Source: Methylophilaceae bacterium (GTDB lineage: Bacteria > Pseudomonadota > Gammaproteobacteria > Burkholderiales > Methylophilaceae). Taken from it: a DNA stretch of 26,612 bases. The translations under genes and the position numbers were made by a program. This document shows positions 15,213-22,386 of the stretch, piece by piece. Numbering within the stretch: the first letter of the stretch is position 1; the number at the start of each line of letters is the position of its first letter. Where the stretch lies: positions 1-26,612 of the forward strand of contig SPJO01000108.1 of NCBI GenBank assembly GCA_006844635.1, in the 5' to 3' direction. The notes under the pieces were generated by a model, which was not told where the DNA came from, ran no database searches, and worked only from the letters and a program-made list of their open reading frames with translations.

Positions 15213-15980
15213 ATGAGCGAAAAAAGGTCTAGAAGCAGACAGGTAGAAGAAGAAAGACTTCGTGAGATAACACAAATCGCTGAAGATATTATTGGGGAAA
15301 AAGGCATTGGCGGCCTTACGTTACAAGAAGCAATATCAAGAAGCAGCATCTCAAGAGGTACTTTTTATAAATTAATTCCGTCCAAAGAAACACTCATTAC
15401 CTATTTAGGGATTAAGGGTGTTAACTTTTGGCTCGAGCTTGTGCGTAAAGCGATTAACTATGATGCTTTATCTCGCGAGCGTTTGTTGGTTTTATATGCC
15501 TCGCACGTGTTATTCAATAAATTAAAGCCGATTAACTATCAGTGCTTATTTATCGCCAACTCTGAGTCAAATAAGCTACTCGTTAATCCAGACTTAAACG
15601 ATATCCTAGATGTGCGGGTAAATGACCTGATTAACTACATTGATAGCTGCATCAAACTAGGAATGAAAGAAGGTAACTTAGACGTAGATGCCAATATCGA
15701 CTCTATTGATTTGGCTTTCTTTATCTGGGCCAACCGCTATGGCGCAACCGTCACTGCCACCAATTATAAAATTAGTAACGCGGATCTTACGCATAAATAT
15801 AAACTCTTTACAGATTACAGTTTAGACAATATGAATTGGAAGCCGCTTTCGAGTGAACTCAATTATGAGCGCGTACTGATTGATATCTTCAAAGAGTTTT
15901 ATGGTAAGGAGATCAAAATGGCGAAAAAACTTCATACGCCGAGCAACCCGTTCTCTATTACTGAACAGGCATTTGGTTAA
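15213..15980 (+). CDS. TetR-family transcriptional regulator
   Basis: 255-residue regulator. Residues about 12-60 form the TetR DNA-binding domain: a first helix (REITQIAEDIIGEKGIGGLTLQEA) and a helix-turn-helix with SISRGTFYKLIPSKETLITYL, matching the family pattern GT-x-Y-x-x-F/I-x-S-K-E-x-L. The remainder is a helical ligand-binding domain without close resemblance to a named subfamily. A basic N-terminal extension (SEKRSRSRQ) precedes the HTH. AGGTAA lies near the ATG. Two matching dyads stand upstream, so it probably represses itself; its other targets and ligand are unknown. It is convergent with the glycosyltransferase gene, with a single base between the stops. Confidence 0.9.
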   Translation: MSEKRSRSRQVEEERLREITQIAEDIIGEKGIGGLTLQEAISRSSISRGTFYKLIPSKETLITYLGIKGVNFWLELVRKAINYDALSRERLLVLYASHVLFNKLKPINYQCLFIANSESNKLLVNPDLNDILDVRVNDLINYIDSCIKLGMKEGNLDVDANIDSIDLAFFIWANRYGATVTATNYKISNADLTHKYKLFTDYSLDNMNWKPLSSELNYERVLIDIFKEFYGKEIKMAKKLHTPSNPFSITEQAFG

Positions 15981-15981
15981 G

Positions 15982-17211
15982 TTATTCGTTTTTGTGCTTT
16001 TCCATAATCCACTTAGATAAGTATTTAGTGCTGGTCATGGTGTGATGTTTTAGCATTGCACCAGTAAAGTTATCTAAGCGGTGCTGCTCCAATCGTTGTC
16101 GTATAGTCTGGATGTGCGCAATGAGTTTTGGTGCCAATGTTGCTGCATCAAATTGTGTCTTTAACTGTATCGTCGTCTGCTGTTGTGCCAGTTGCCATGC
16201 TGCTTGATCACGATAAAGTGTTACAGCAGCCTCCGCAAACGCGTCGGCATCATCGGCAATCGCCCCTGGCCAAATCGTATCTGGCGCTAACATACCCTCT
16301 GCACCAATCGCTGTCGTCACACTAGGCGTTTGCGTCACCATGGCATCCAACAGCTTACCTTTGAGGCCAGCACCAAACCGCAATGGCGCTAAACAAACCC
16401 GCGCACCTTCCATAACTTCAGCAACTGATGGCGCCCACCCTTTCACCAAAAAGCCAGATGCTGGATGATGTAAAGCCATGGCTTTTGCCGGTGGGTATGC
16501 GCCATAAATATGCAAGTCGGCTTCAGGCAGTTGCTTTCTAATCAGCGGCCAAATCGATTGCAGATATAGGACAGCATCCCAGTTCGGTGCATGTCGAAAG
16601 TTGCCAATGGTCATAAAATGCTGGCGCTTAGTAAAATGGCGAGTCGTCTTTGGCAACGATTCCAAATCCAACATAAATGGTAAGTGGTGTAACAACTGCT
16701 TATCAACGCCAAATTGCTGCTGCAATAACTGCATTTCATAGGTAGAAATAACTAATGCTAAATCACAACGTAAAATGGCTGCCATTTCTCGCTTTGCTAA
16801 ATCGCTTGATAAGTCTTGTTGGTTCATCACCCGACTAGCTTTGTGTGCTTCATGTCGCGCTCCTCGTAGACACTGTAAGTCGACGGTATCTAATATTTTC
16901 ATTGCTTCTGGGCAATGTTGATCGACACGCCACCCAAACTGCTCTTCCATCATAAAACGGTCGAAGTGCACGATGTCTGGTTGATACGCTTTAAGGTAAG
17001 CATCAAAACGATCATCATTTAATGCAATGGCTTGCGTGGTAATTCCGACAGCCGACAAGTCTGCCATCTGCTCAGTTTGTTGTGCAGGAGACGCGAATTC
17101 AACCGACCACCCTTGTTGGGTATAGACACGCAAAGTTGCCAACATTTGATAGCCTGCCGCCGATGAATTTGGCTCTGGCCATACATAGCCAATGACCAGT
17201 ACTTTTTTCAT
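15982..17211 (-). CDS. Glycosyltransferase (GT-B fold, GT4-like)
   Basis: 409-residue predicted soluble glycosyltransferase. The N-terminus KKVLVIGYVWPEPNSSAAGYQM resembles the first strand and loop of GT-B enzymes. The central ADIVH-like strand is PDIVHFDRF, and FMTIGNFRHAPNWDAVLYL begins the C-terminal Rossmann domain. FGAGLKGKLLDAMVTQTPSVTT with IGAEG corresponds to the nucleotide-sugar binding region. Such enzymes move a sugar from a nucleotide donor to a lipid, polysaccharide or protein; donor and acceptor cannot be told. No other polysaccharide gene is adjacent, so it is an isolated transferase. It is divergent from the YeeE pair. Confidence 0.85.
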   Translation of the reverse strand: MKKVLVIGYVWPEPNSSAAGYQMLATLRVYTQQGWSVEFASPAQQTEQMADLSAVGITTQAIALNDDRFDAYLKAYQPDIVHFDRFMMEEQFGWRVDQHCPEAMKILDTVDLQCLRGARHEAHKASRVMNQQDLSSDLAKREMAAILRCDLALVISTYEMQLLQQQFGVDKQLLHHLPFMLDLESLPKTTRHFTKRQHFMTIGNFRHAPNWDAVLYLQSIWPLIRKQLPEADLHIYGAYPPAKAMALHHPASGFLVKGWAPSVAEVMEGARVCLAPLRFGAGLKGKLLDAMVTQTPSVTTAIGAEGMLAPDTIWPGAIADDADAFAEAAVTLYRDQAAWQLAQQQTTIQLKTQFDAATLAPKLIAHIQTIRQRLEQHRLDNFTGAMLKHHTMTSTKYLSKWIMEKHKNE

Positions 17212-17347
17212 GAATATGCTTTCTGTTAGCGTTTAGCTTTATTGAACAACTTGATACGCTGTTGTTTGCGACAGTGTTTATTCTAAAGGAGTTTGTGCCT
17301 GATTACTTAAATGGGTAATATGATAGCGTCTTAATTAAAAATTTTTG

Positions 17348-17773
17348 ATGATGATTTGGGATACAACAGCAATATGGCAAGCACTTGCTGGCGGCTTACT
17401 CATTGGTTTCGCTGCGAGTGTTTTACTTATTTTTAACGGCAAAATTGCCGGCATCAGTGGCATTGTTGGGCAAGCACTTAACCGATCACTCCATGGTCAA
17501 GGTTGGCGTTATGCATTTCTGATAGGGCTCATAATATCGCCCCTCATCTATGGCTTTTTTAAAGCCGTTCCTCAAATCAGCATCACAACGAGCGACACCA
17601 TCATCATCATTGCAGGCTTGCTGGTTGGCATCGGTACACGCATGGGCAATGGTTGTACTAGCGGTCATGGAGTGTGTGGTATTGCGCGACTCTCTTTGCG
17701 CTCCATTGTGGCGACAGTCACTTTTATGGTTGCTGGTGCAGTCACTGTCTATATCCTTCGGCACATGATTTAA
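17348..17773 (+). CDS. YeeE/YedE family membrane protein, first half-size subunit
   Basis: About 141 residues with four hydrophobic segments. The GMGNGCTSGHGVCG motif at about residues 100-112 holds the cysteine that, in the full-length YeeE thiosulfate transporter, relays the sulfur substrate. Here the transporter is coded by two adjacent half-size genes; this one carries the N-terminal-type half. An ATG at 17348 is preferred to an upstream in-frame TTG at 17345; a third ATG follows at 17351, and the ribosome site is weak. One base separates its stop from the next start, so the two genes form an operon. Import of a sulfur compound is inferred. Confidence 0.85.
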   Translation: MMIWDTTAIWQALAGGLLIGFAASVLLIFNGKIAGISGIVGQALNRSLHGQGWRYAFLIGLIISPLIYGFFKAVPQISITTSDTIIIIAGLLVGIGTRMGNGCTSGHGVCGIARLSLRSIVATVTFMVAGAVTVYILRHMI

Positions 17774-17774
17774 T

Positions 17775-18182
17775 ATGCACATGATTATTGCCTTAATTGC
17801 TGGATTGGTTTTTGGTTTGGGTTTGATTTTATCGGGGATGACCGACCCAGAAAATATTCATAATTTTTTAGATATTTCAGGCAACTGGGACCCTGCACTC
17901 ATGTTTGTCATGGTTGGCGCGATCTCGCTAAGTGCATTTGCTTTCTTTTGGGCAAAGTCTCGTTCACAAACCATTTTGGGTGAACCATTGGTGTTACCCG
18001 TTAACACCATCATAGATCGTCATCTCATTTTAGGTGCAACCTTATTTGGCATTGGCTGGGGTCTCGCCGGCTTTTGCCCTGGCCCAGCCGTCGCATCCAT
18101 CATAAGCCAACCGCATAAAGCAGGGCTGTTTTTAATTTCAATGATTGTTGGCATGCTCGTATTTCACCGCTTTAAAAAATAA
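17775..18182 (+). CDS. YeeE/YedE-associated membrane protein, second half-size subunit (DUF6691-like)
   Basis: 135 residues with four likely membrane segments. It starts with HMIIALIAGLVFGLGLILSGMTDPENI-type sequence (MTDPENIHNFLDISGNWDPAL), characteristic of the DUF6691 partners of YeeE. The GIGWGLAGFCPGPA motif near residue 95-108 carries the conserved cysteine of the second half. With the upstream gene it should make one transport unit for a sulfur compound, in the inner membrane. Pairs of this type are often found near sulfur dioxygenase or SQR genes; none is seen here. The stop codon runs into a terminator. Confidence 0.87.
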   Translation: MHMIIALIAGLVFGLGLILSGMTDPENIHNFLDISGNWDPALMFVMVGAISLSAFAFFWAKSRSQTILGEPLVLPVNTIIDRHLILGATLFGIGWGLAGFCPGPAVASIISQPHKAGLFLISMIVGMLVFHRFKK

Positions 18183-18198
18183 CGCACCAGCGTTTTTT
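18181..18198 (+). terminator. Intrinsic terminator of the YeeE pair
   Basis: AACGC (18181-18185) and GCGTT (18190-18194) form a stem around ACCA, followed by T. The A run upstream can extend the stem. It overlaps the stop codon. Confidence 0.7.
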
Positions 18199-18247
18199 AG
18201 GTTCCCAATCCACGATACGAATACGATTTAAACCTATTGCACTTCAT

Positions 18248-18261
18248 TTGATTTACATCAA
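18248..18261. promoter_or_regulatory. FNR box, upstream copy before ompW
   Basis: TTGATTTACATCAA matches the FNR/CRP-type consensus TTGAT-N4-ATCAA without mismatch. Its centre is 32 bases before the second box, near -73.5 relative to the inferred start. Confidence 0.78.
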
Positions 18262-18279
18262 ACCCCTCAGCTTGGTCAA

Positions 18280-18293
18280 TTGATGTATGTCAA
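18280..18293. promoter_or_regulatory. FNR box, proximal copy before ompW
   Basis: TTGATGTATGTCAA has one mismatch to TTGAT-N4-ATCAA. With the -10 hexamer TAATAT at 18316-18321 the expected start is about 18328, which puts the box centre at -41.5, the classic class II activator position. Confidence 0.75.
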
Positions 18294-18315
18294 ATCCGCA
18301 CGCTACTTGACCCCT

Positions 18316-18321
18316 TAATAT
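18316..18321 (+). promoter_or_regulatory. Candidate -10 of ompW
   Basis: TAATAT, 35 bases before the ompW ATG, is correctly spaced from the proximal FNR box. No good -35 is seen, as expected for an activated promoter. Confidence 0.6.
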
Positions 18322-18355
18322 AGCCCCATATCGACAACATAACCGGGGAATTAAA

Positions 18356-19054
18356 ATGAAAAAAACATTATTAAGCCTATCTATCTTAGCGGCTTTAAAT
18401 CCAATGATGGCGTATGCCGAAGCGGGTGATTGGGTTGTGCGTTTACGTGCGGTCAATGTAAGTCCAAATGAAGACAGTGATTTAGGTAAAACAGTTAACA
18501 AGAATGTAGCGCCTGTCATGACACCTGGCGCTGAGCTAAAAGTAGATGACAACTGGATTCCAGAGTTAGATGTTTCATACTACTTTACTAAAAACATCGC
18601 TGCCGAGCTTATTTTGGCATTAGGTACTGAGCATGATGTCAAAATTTCAGGTGACGCCTTAACTACTGTTGGTGATCAAAATTTAGGAGAAGTAGATTTA
18701 TTACCTCCAACCTTAACTGTGCAATGGCACTTTAATCCAGATCAAAAGTTTGACCCATATGTCGGTGCAGGTATCAACTATACCCACATGCTAGATCGCA
18801 ACTTAAAAGTCAGTAGCGGTGCGCTGGCTGGGAGCAAGATTAAAATCGACTCTGACAGTTGGGGTTGGGCATTACAAGCAGGTGTAGATGTTAATTTAGA
18901 GAATGGTTGGTTGATTAATGCTGACGTGAAATACGTCACTATTGATACAGATGTGGAACTTAAAAACCCTCTCGCTGGCAATGCTTGGACAAAAATTGAT
19001 GACTTAGATATCAACCCATGGGTTATCGGTATTGGCATTGGTAAGAAATTCTAA
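18356..19054 (+). CDS. ompW: OmpW family outer-membrane protein
   Basis: 232-residue predicted 8-stranded beta-barrel. A signal peptide covers residues 1 to about 21 (MKKTLLSLSILAALNPMMAYAEA). The mature part has GDWVVRLRAVNVSPNEDS, PELDVSYYFTKNIAAELILA, PPTLTVQWHFNPDQKFDPYVGAGINYT and terminal GIGIGKKF, the strands and terminal aromatic residue typical of OmpW. OmpW forms a channel for small hydrophobic molecules and in several proteobacteria is induced at low oxygen. Here two FNR boxes and a class II layout support the same control. GGGGAA precedes the ATG, and a strong terminator follows. Confidence 0.95.
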   Translation: MKKTLLSLSILAALNPMMAYAEAGDWVVRLRAVNVSPNEDSDLGKTVNKNVAPVMTPGAELKVDDNWIPELDVSYYFTKNIAAELILALGTEHDVKISGDALTTVGDQNLGEVDLLPPTLTVQWHFNPDQKFDPYVGAGINYTHMLDRNLKVSSGALAGSKIKIDSDSWGWALQAGVDVNLENGWLINADVKYVTIDTDVELKNPLAGNAWTKIDDLDINPWVIGIGIGKKF

Positions 19055-19091
19055 AACAATCATAACGATTAACAGTTGCTGGTCCCCCCTT

Positions 19092-19122
19092 ATCTCTACC
19101 GCTTGCGGTAGAGATTTTTTTA
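19092..19122 (+). terminator. Intrinsic terminator of ompW
   Basis: ATCTCTACCGC (19092-19102) and GCGGTAGAGAT (19105-19115) form a perfect stem closing on a CTTG tetraloop, followed by T7. There is no T run on the other strand, so it works for ompW only. Confidence 0.92.
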
Positions 19123-19139
19123 TTTGTTTTCGGGGTGCT

Positions 19140-19805
19140 TTATGTGCACCACACTTTGGTTTGATGCATCACATCCATCCAAATAGCCCAGCCAGCAATA
19201 GCACTCAAGAAAAGGCCTGCTGCGCGCATGCTGGTCGCATCTCCCAAGTAACGCAATCCATGCTTTAATTTAAACCAAAAAAATGGACCAATAATCAGCG
19301 AGAGGCTGGTGCCAATGGCAAATGTTGCCATGCTAAGCGCACCATGCACCGCATTCGCATTCAATGAAGCAACTAGCAATGCAGAATATAAAAGGCCACA
19401 TGGCATCAACGCCCATAACATGCCAGTGAAAATGCCACCGCCAGAACGTGATGTAAGGCTTTTTACTTTGCGCCAAACATGCCGGCTAAACTGATCTGCC
19501 CACACAGGCTGTTTGGCAAAAAGCAATAACATCAGGCCCCAAGCCAACACCAGTGCATGAAAGAATGTCCAAAGTGGATGTAGCGCTAATGTTTGCTCAG
19601 TAAACCAAGCTAACTTATTCACAGACGCTGCCGCGACAGCGCCTAATAAACCATAGCCAATCAAGCGCCCAAGATGAAAAGGTAATATTTTCACCCCTGC
19701 CGCACTGCTCTGCAAGCCACCGCAAGCTGCGCCGCACATCGCAATACAATGCGGCCCACCAGCTAAGCCCATTAAAAAAGTTGTGACGATAAGTGACGTT
19801 TCCAT
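19140..19805 (-). CDS. DsbD_2/UreH-like (TauE/SafE-annotated) membrane protein, cytochrome oxidase-linked
   Basis: 221-residue membrane protein with about six hydrophobic helices. Two family motifs are visible: GGPHCIAMCGAACGG near residues 16-30 and LMPCGLLYSALL in the middle. Proteins with this domain are often called sulfite exporters, but in proteobacteria they sit beside cco genes and are thought to aid copper or haem delivery and cbb3 oxidase assembly. Here the gene lies 6 bases after hemN on the same strand, so it should share the hemN promoter and its FNR box. The cysteine motifs suggest metal or thiol handling; the substrate is not known. Confidence 0.85.
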   Translation of the reverse strand: METSLIVTTFLMGLAGGPHCIAMCGAACGGLQSSAAGVKILPFHLGRLIGYGLLGAVAAASVNKLAWFTEQTLALHPLWTFFHALVLAWGLMLLLFAKQPVWADQFSRHVWRKVKSLTSRSGGGIFTGMLWALMPCGLLYSALLVASLNANAVHGALSMATFAIGTSLSLIIGPFFWFKLKHGLRYLGDATSMRAAGLFLSAIAGWAIWMDVMHQTKVWCT

Positions 19806-19811
19806 TGACGA

Positions 19812-21209
19812 TTATAGTATTTTTGAAAAGCGTGTACGGTTGGTATCAGCTTGTAAATATTGGTCGAAGGTCATGGCAATTGCGCGTACAAAGAACCAGC
19901 CTTTATCACTAACCAAAATACCTGTTTGGTCAATCGTTAGCATACCCGCCTCTGCTAATGGCTTTAATGCCTCTAGCTCTTGCGTAAAATATTGCTTGAA
20001 GTTAATCATGCAAGCTAATTCAATCGCTTCAAAATCAACTTCTCCTTGGCACATCAAGGCCATAATGACTGTCCGGCGAATTAAATCATCTTTTGATAAA
20101 CCCAGGCCACGTGTCACCGGGAAACGACCCTGCTCTAAGCAATCGTAATAGTCCTCTAAGCTTTTTGCATTTTGGCTATACGTTGCGCCCACCTTGCCAA
20201 TGGATGAAACACCCAAACCAATTAAATCTGTATCCGCTTGTGTGCTATAGCCTTGGAAGTTGCGATGCAAACGACCCTGTCTCTTTGCTACAGCCAGCTC
20301 GTCTGTCGACAATGCAAAATGATCCATACCAATATACACATAACCTGCAGCTAGCAGTTTACTTTGAGCCATAGACAGCATGCTGACTTTTTCAACTGCC
20401 TTAGGTAACGTGTATTGGTCTATGCGACGCTGTGGTTTAAATTTTTCAGGTAAGTGTGCGTAGGCATATAGTGCAATTCTATCTGGCCTTAACGAGATCA
20501 CTTGATCGATGGTGTCCGAAAATGTTTGTTCTGTTTGCTTAGGCAGCCCATAAATCAAATCGACGTTAATAGATTCATATTTCAATTCGCGCGCTGTATT
20601 CACCAAGTCAAAAACTTGCTCTGGGGCTTGTTCACGATGCACAGCGGCTTGTACTTCAGGATTAAAGTCTTGCACCCCAAAGCTTAAACGATTAAAGCCC
20701 AAAGCGCTTAAATAGTCTAACCTAGCTGCATCAACGGTACGCGGATCGACCTCAATAGAAAACTCACCTGCTGGCGAAAGCATAAAGCTATCTTTTAACT
20801 TTCGCATCAACTGTGTTAACTCATTATCACTAAAAAATGTCGGTGAACCACCGCCAAAATGTAGCTGAGACACTTGAGGTTTTTTGCCTAAATATGGCAG
20901 ATGCAAATCAATTTCTTTGAATAGGTAACGCAAATACTCTGCACTTGCCTCATGGTTTTTGGTCACAACCTTATTACAGGCACAAAAGAAACAAAGTGAC
21001 TCACAAAAAGGAATATGTACATAGACTGATAAAGGTAGGGCACTTCTGCTTGCTTTTCTTAACTTCAATGTTTCTATATAAGTATTTTCGTTAAAGGCTT
21101 CAACAAATCGATCTGCTGTAGGATAAGAGGTATAACGCGGGCCTGGAACATCATATTGTTGTAACAGCGCCGTCGATATGACCGGACGTTCTATCGTTGA
21201 CTGGTTCAT
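19812..21209 (-). CDS. hemN: Oxygen-independent coproporphyrinogen III dehydrogenase
   Basis: 465-residue radical SAM enzyme that converts coproporphyrinogen III to protoporphyrinogen IX without oxygen, a haem synthesis step needed under low oxygen. The HIPFCESLCFFCACNK motif places C69, C73 and C76 on the 4Fe-4S cluster, with C78 also conserved as in E. coli HemN. HFGGGSPTF and the N-terminal PGPRYTSYPTA are family features. The ATG at 21209 is preferred to a GTG at 21218 because AGGTG lies 6 bases before it; the GTG would put the ribosome site inside the gene. It is transcribed away from fnr, with a shared FNR box between them, and leads into the DsbD_2-like gene. Confidence 0.95.
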   Translation of the reverse strand: MNQSTIERPVISTALLQQYDVPGPRYTSYPTADRFVEAFNENTYIETLKLRKASRSALPLSVYVHIPFCESLCFFCACNKVVTKNHEASAEYLRYLFKEIDLHLPYLGKKPQVSQLHFGGGSPTFFSDNELTQLMRKLKDSFMLSPAGEFSIEVDPRTVDAARLDYLSALGFNRLSFGVQDFNPEVQAAVHREQAPEQVFDLVNTARELKYESINVDLIYGLPKQTEQTFSDTIDQVISLRPDRIALYAYAHLPEKFKPQRRIDQYTLPKAVEKVSMLSMAQSKLLAAGYVYIGMDHFALSTDELAVAKRQGRLHRNFQGYSTQADTDLIGLGVSSIGKVGATYSQNAKSLEDYYDCLEQGRFPVTRGLGLSKDDLIRRTVIMALMCQGEVDFEAIELACMINFKQYFTQELEALKPLAEAGMLTIDQTGILVSDKGWFFVRAIAMTFDQYLQADTNRTRFSKIL

Positions 21210-21265
21210 TTTAGTCACCTACTAAAAATTTAATGTATATTGTGCGATAAGTAGAAAAAAAGACT

Positions 21266-21279
21266 TTGATACAAATCAA
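21266..21279. promoter_or_regulatory. FNR box between hemN and fnr
   Basis: TTGATACAAATCAA is a perfect TTGAT-N4-ATCAA site. For hemN a TATACA hexamer (21239 to 21234 on the minus strand) puts the box about 42-45 bases upstream of the expected start. For fnr it overlaps the -35 region of the TATAAT promoter. Confidence 0.8.
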
Positions 21280-21295
21280 ATTTCTTTCGAAGGTC

Positions 21296-21301
21296 TATAA
21301 T
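21296..21301 (+). promoter_or_regulatory. -10 element of fnr
   Basis: A consensus TATAAT, 31 bases before the fnr ATG. The expected start is about 21308, which places the centre of the FNR box near -35.5, over the -35 hexamer. Confidence 0.6.
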
Positions 21302-21332
21302 GAGTTGATATTGACATGAAGTTAGGCAACCT

Positions 21333-22061
21333 ATGACAGACGCAACTGTTGCACAAAACCTAAAAGTCGCTTGCTCAAACTGCAATTTGAGAGAGCTTTG
21401 CTTACCCGTCGGTTTTAGTCCAGACGATATTGACCGACTCGATGAAATCGTTAAAAACCGCCGTCGCGTTAAACAAGGTGATTCGCTATTTAATGACGGT
21501 GACCCTTTTACTTCACTCTATGCTATTCGTACTGGCTTCTTCAAAACCAGCGTTACGACTGATGATGGCCGCGAGCAGGTCACTGGTTTTCAAATGGCTG
21601 GAGAAATTGTTGGGTTGGACGGCATTGTTAATGAACAGCACTCCTGTCATGCGGTGGCACTTGAAGATGCGGAAGTTTGCGTCATGCCTTTTGCCAATGT
21701 CGAGAGCTTATCTCGTGAGTTTCCTGTTTTACAACGCAATGTGCATAAAATCATGAGCCGCGAAATCGTCCGTGAAAATGAAGTCATGATGTTGTTGGGT
21801 AATATGCGCTCTGAAGAGCGCATCGCTGCGTTCTTGCTAAACCTGGTACAACGCCTACATACGCGCGGCTTCTCAAAAACAGAGTTGGTTTTAAGAATGT
21901 CGCGCGAAGAAATAGGTAGCTATTTAGGCATGAAAATCGAAACGGTTAGCCGTACCTTTTCTAAATTTAGCGACCTAGGCATTATTGAAATTAAACAACG
22001 TTTTGTCCATATCAAGGATGCTGATGCCTTGAAAAAAATCTGTAATCCACAAGTTTGCTAG
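21333..22061 (+). CDS. fnr: FNR oxygen-sensing transcriptional regulator
   Basis: 242-residue CRP/FNR-family regulator with an oxygen-labile 4Fe-4S cluster. The ligands are all present: C14, C17 and C23 in CSNCNLRELC, and C116 in DAEVCVMPF, whose spacing from C23 equals that between C29 and C122 of E. coli FNR. Residues about 30-150 are the cyclic-nucleotide-type beta-barrel. The C-terminal helix-turn-helix REEIGSYLGMKIETVSRTFSKF has the E-x-x-S-R recognition residues that read TTGAT. It should be active at low oxygen, acting on the boxes before ompW and hemN. It is convergent with the ccoH end of the oxidase operon, 31 bases away. Confidence 0.96.
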   Translation: MTDATVAQNLKVACSNCNLRELCLPVGFSPDDIDRLDEIVKNRRRVKQGDSLFNDGDPFTSLYAIRTGFFKTSVTTDDGREQVTGFQMAGEIVGLDGIVNEQHSCHAVALEDAEVCVMPFANVESLSREFPVLQRNVHKIMSREIVRENEVMMLLGNMRSEERIAAFLLNLVQRLHTRGFSKTELVLRMSREEIGSYLGMKIETVSRTFSKFSDLGIIEIKQRFVHIKDADALKKICNPQVC

Positions 22062-22092
22062 GTAGCCTAAACAGCCAAAAATAAGCATTTGT

Positions 22093-22362
22093 TTATGGCG
22101 CAACATCGCCAGCTGCCTCAACACCAGTGGCCGCATGATTCCTTGCTTTCATCGCTGGCGCCAACTCTTTGGCCTCCAAGGTTTTATTAATTTGCAAACC
22201 CTTTACGTAATAATTTTCAATCGCTGGATCTGGCGTACTTGCCGCATAATAAAATGTAATCACCGAAGCAACCATCACCACTAATGGTCCACTAATAACC
22301 ATCCATGCATAAGCTGACCGCCACCAAGGTGCTGGCCTTGTTGTTTCTACTTGTTTATCCAT
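22093..22362 (-). CDS. ccoH: FixH/CcoH-like cbb3 oxidase assembly protein, short form
   Basis: 89 residues, shorter than the roughly 150-170 of typical FixH. One membrane helix (about 16-44, YAWMVISGPLVVMVASVITFYYA) is followed by the hallmark PDPAIENYYVKGLQINKTLE. The periplasmic C-terminal beta domain of full-length FixH is missing, and the end is Ala/Glu-rich. CcoH joins the assembling cbb3 oxidase and is needed for its stability. AGGAAGG precedes the ATG. It is the last gene of the cco unit, 24 bases after ccoG. The short form may be natural in betaproteobacteria; no frameshifted remainder is seen. Confidence 0.78.
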   Translation of the reverse strand: MDKQVETTRPAPWWRSAYAWMVISGPLVVMVASVITFYYAASTPDPAIENYYVKGLQINKTLEAKELAPAMKARNHAATGVEAAGDVAP

Positions 22363-22386
22363 CGTTCACCTTCCTGTTCAATTAAA

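Noticed and set aside
19783..20148. Plus-strand ORF of 121 codons opposite hemN
   Set aside because: The opposite frame encodes conserved HemN sequence; this ORF has no ribosome site or recognisable domain.
21316..21336. Six-codon mini-ORF whose stop overlaps the fnr start
   Set aside because: It has no ribosome site and could arise by chance in a 25-base leader.
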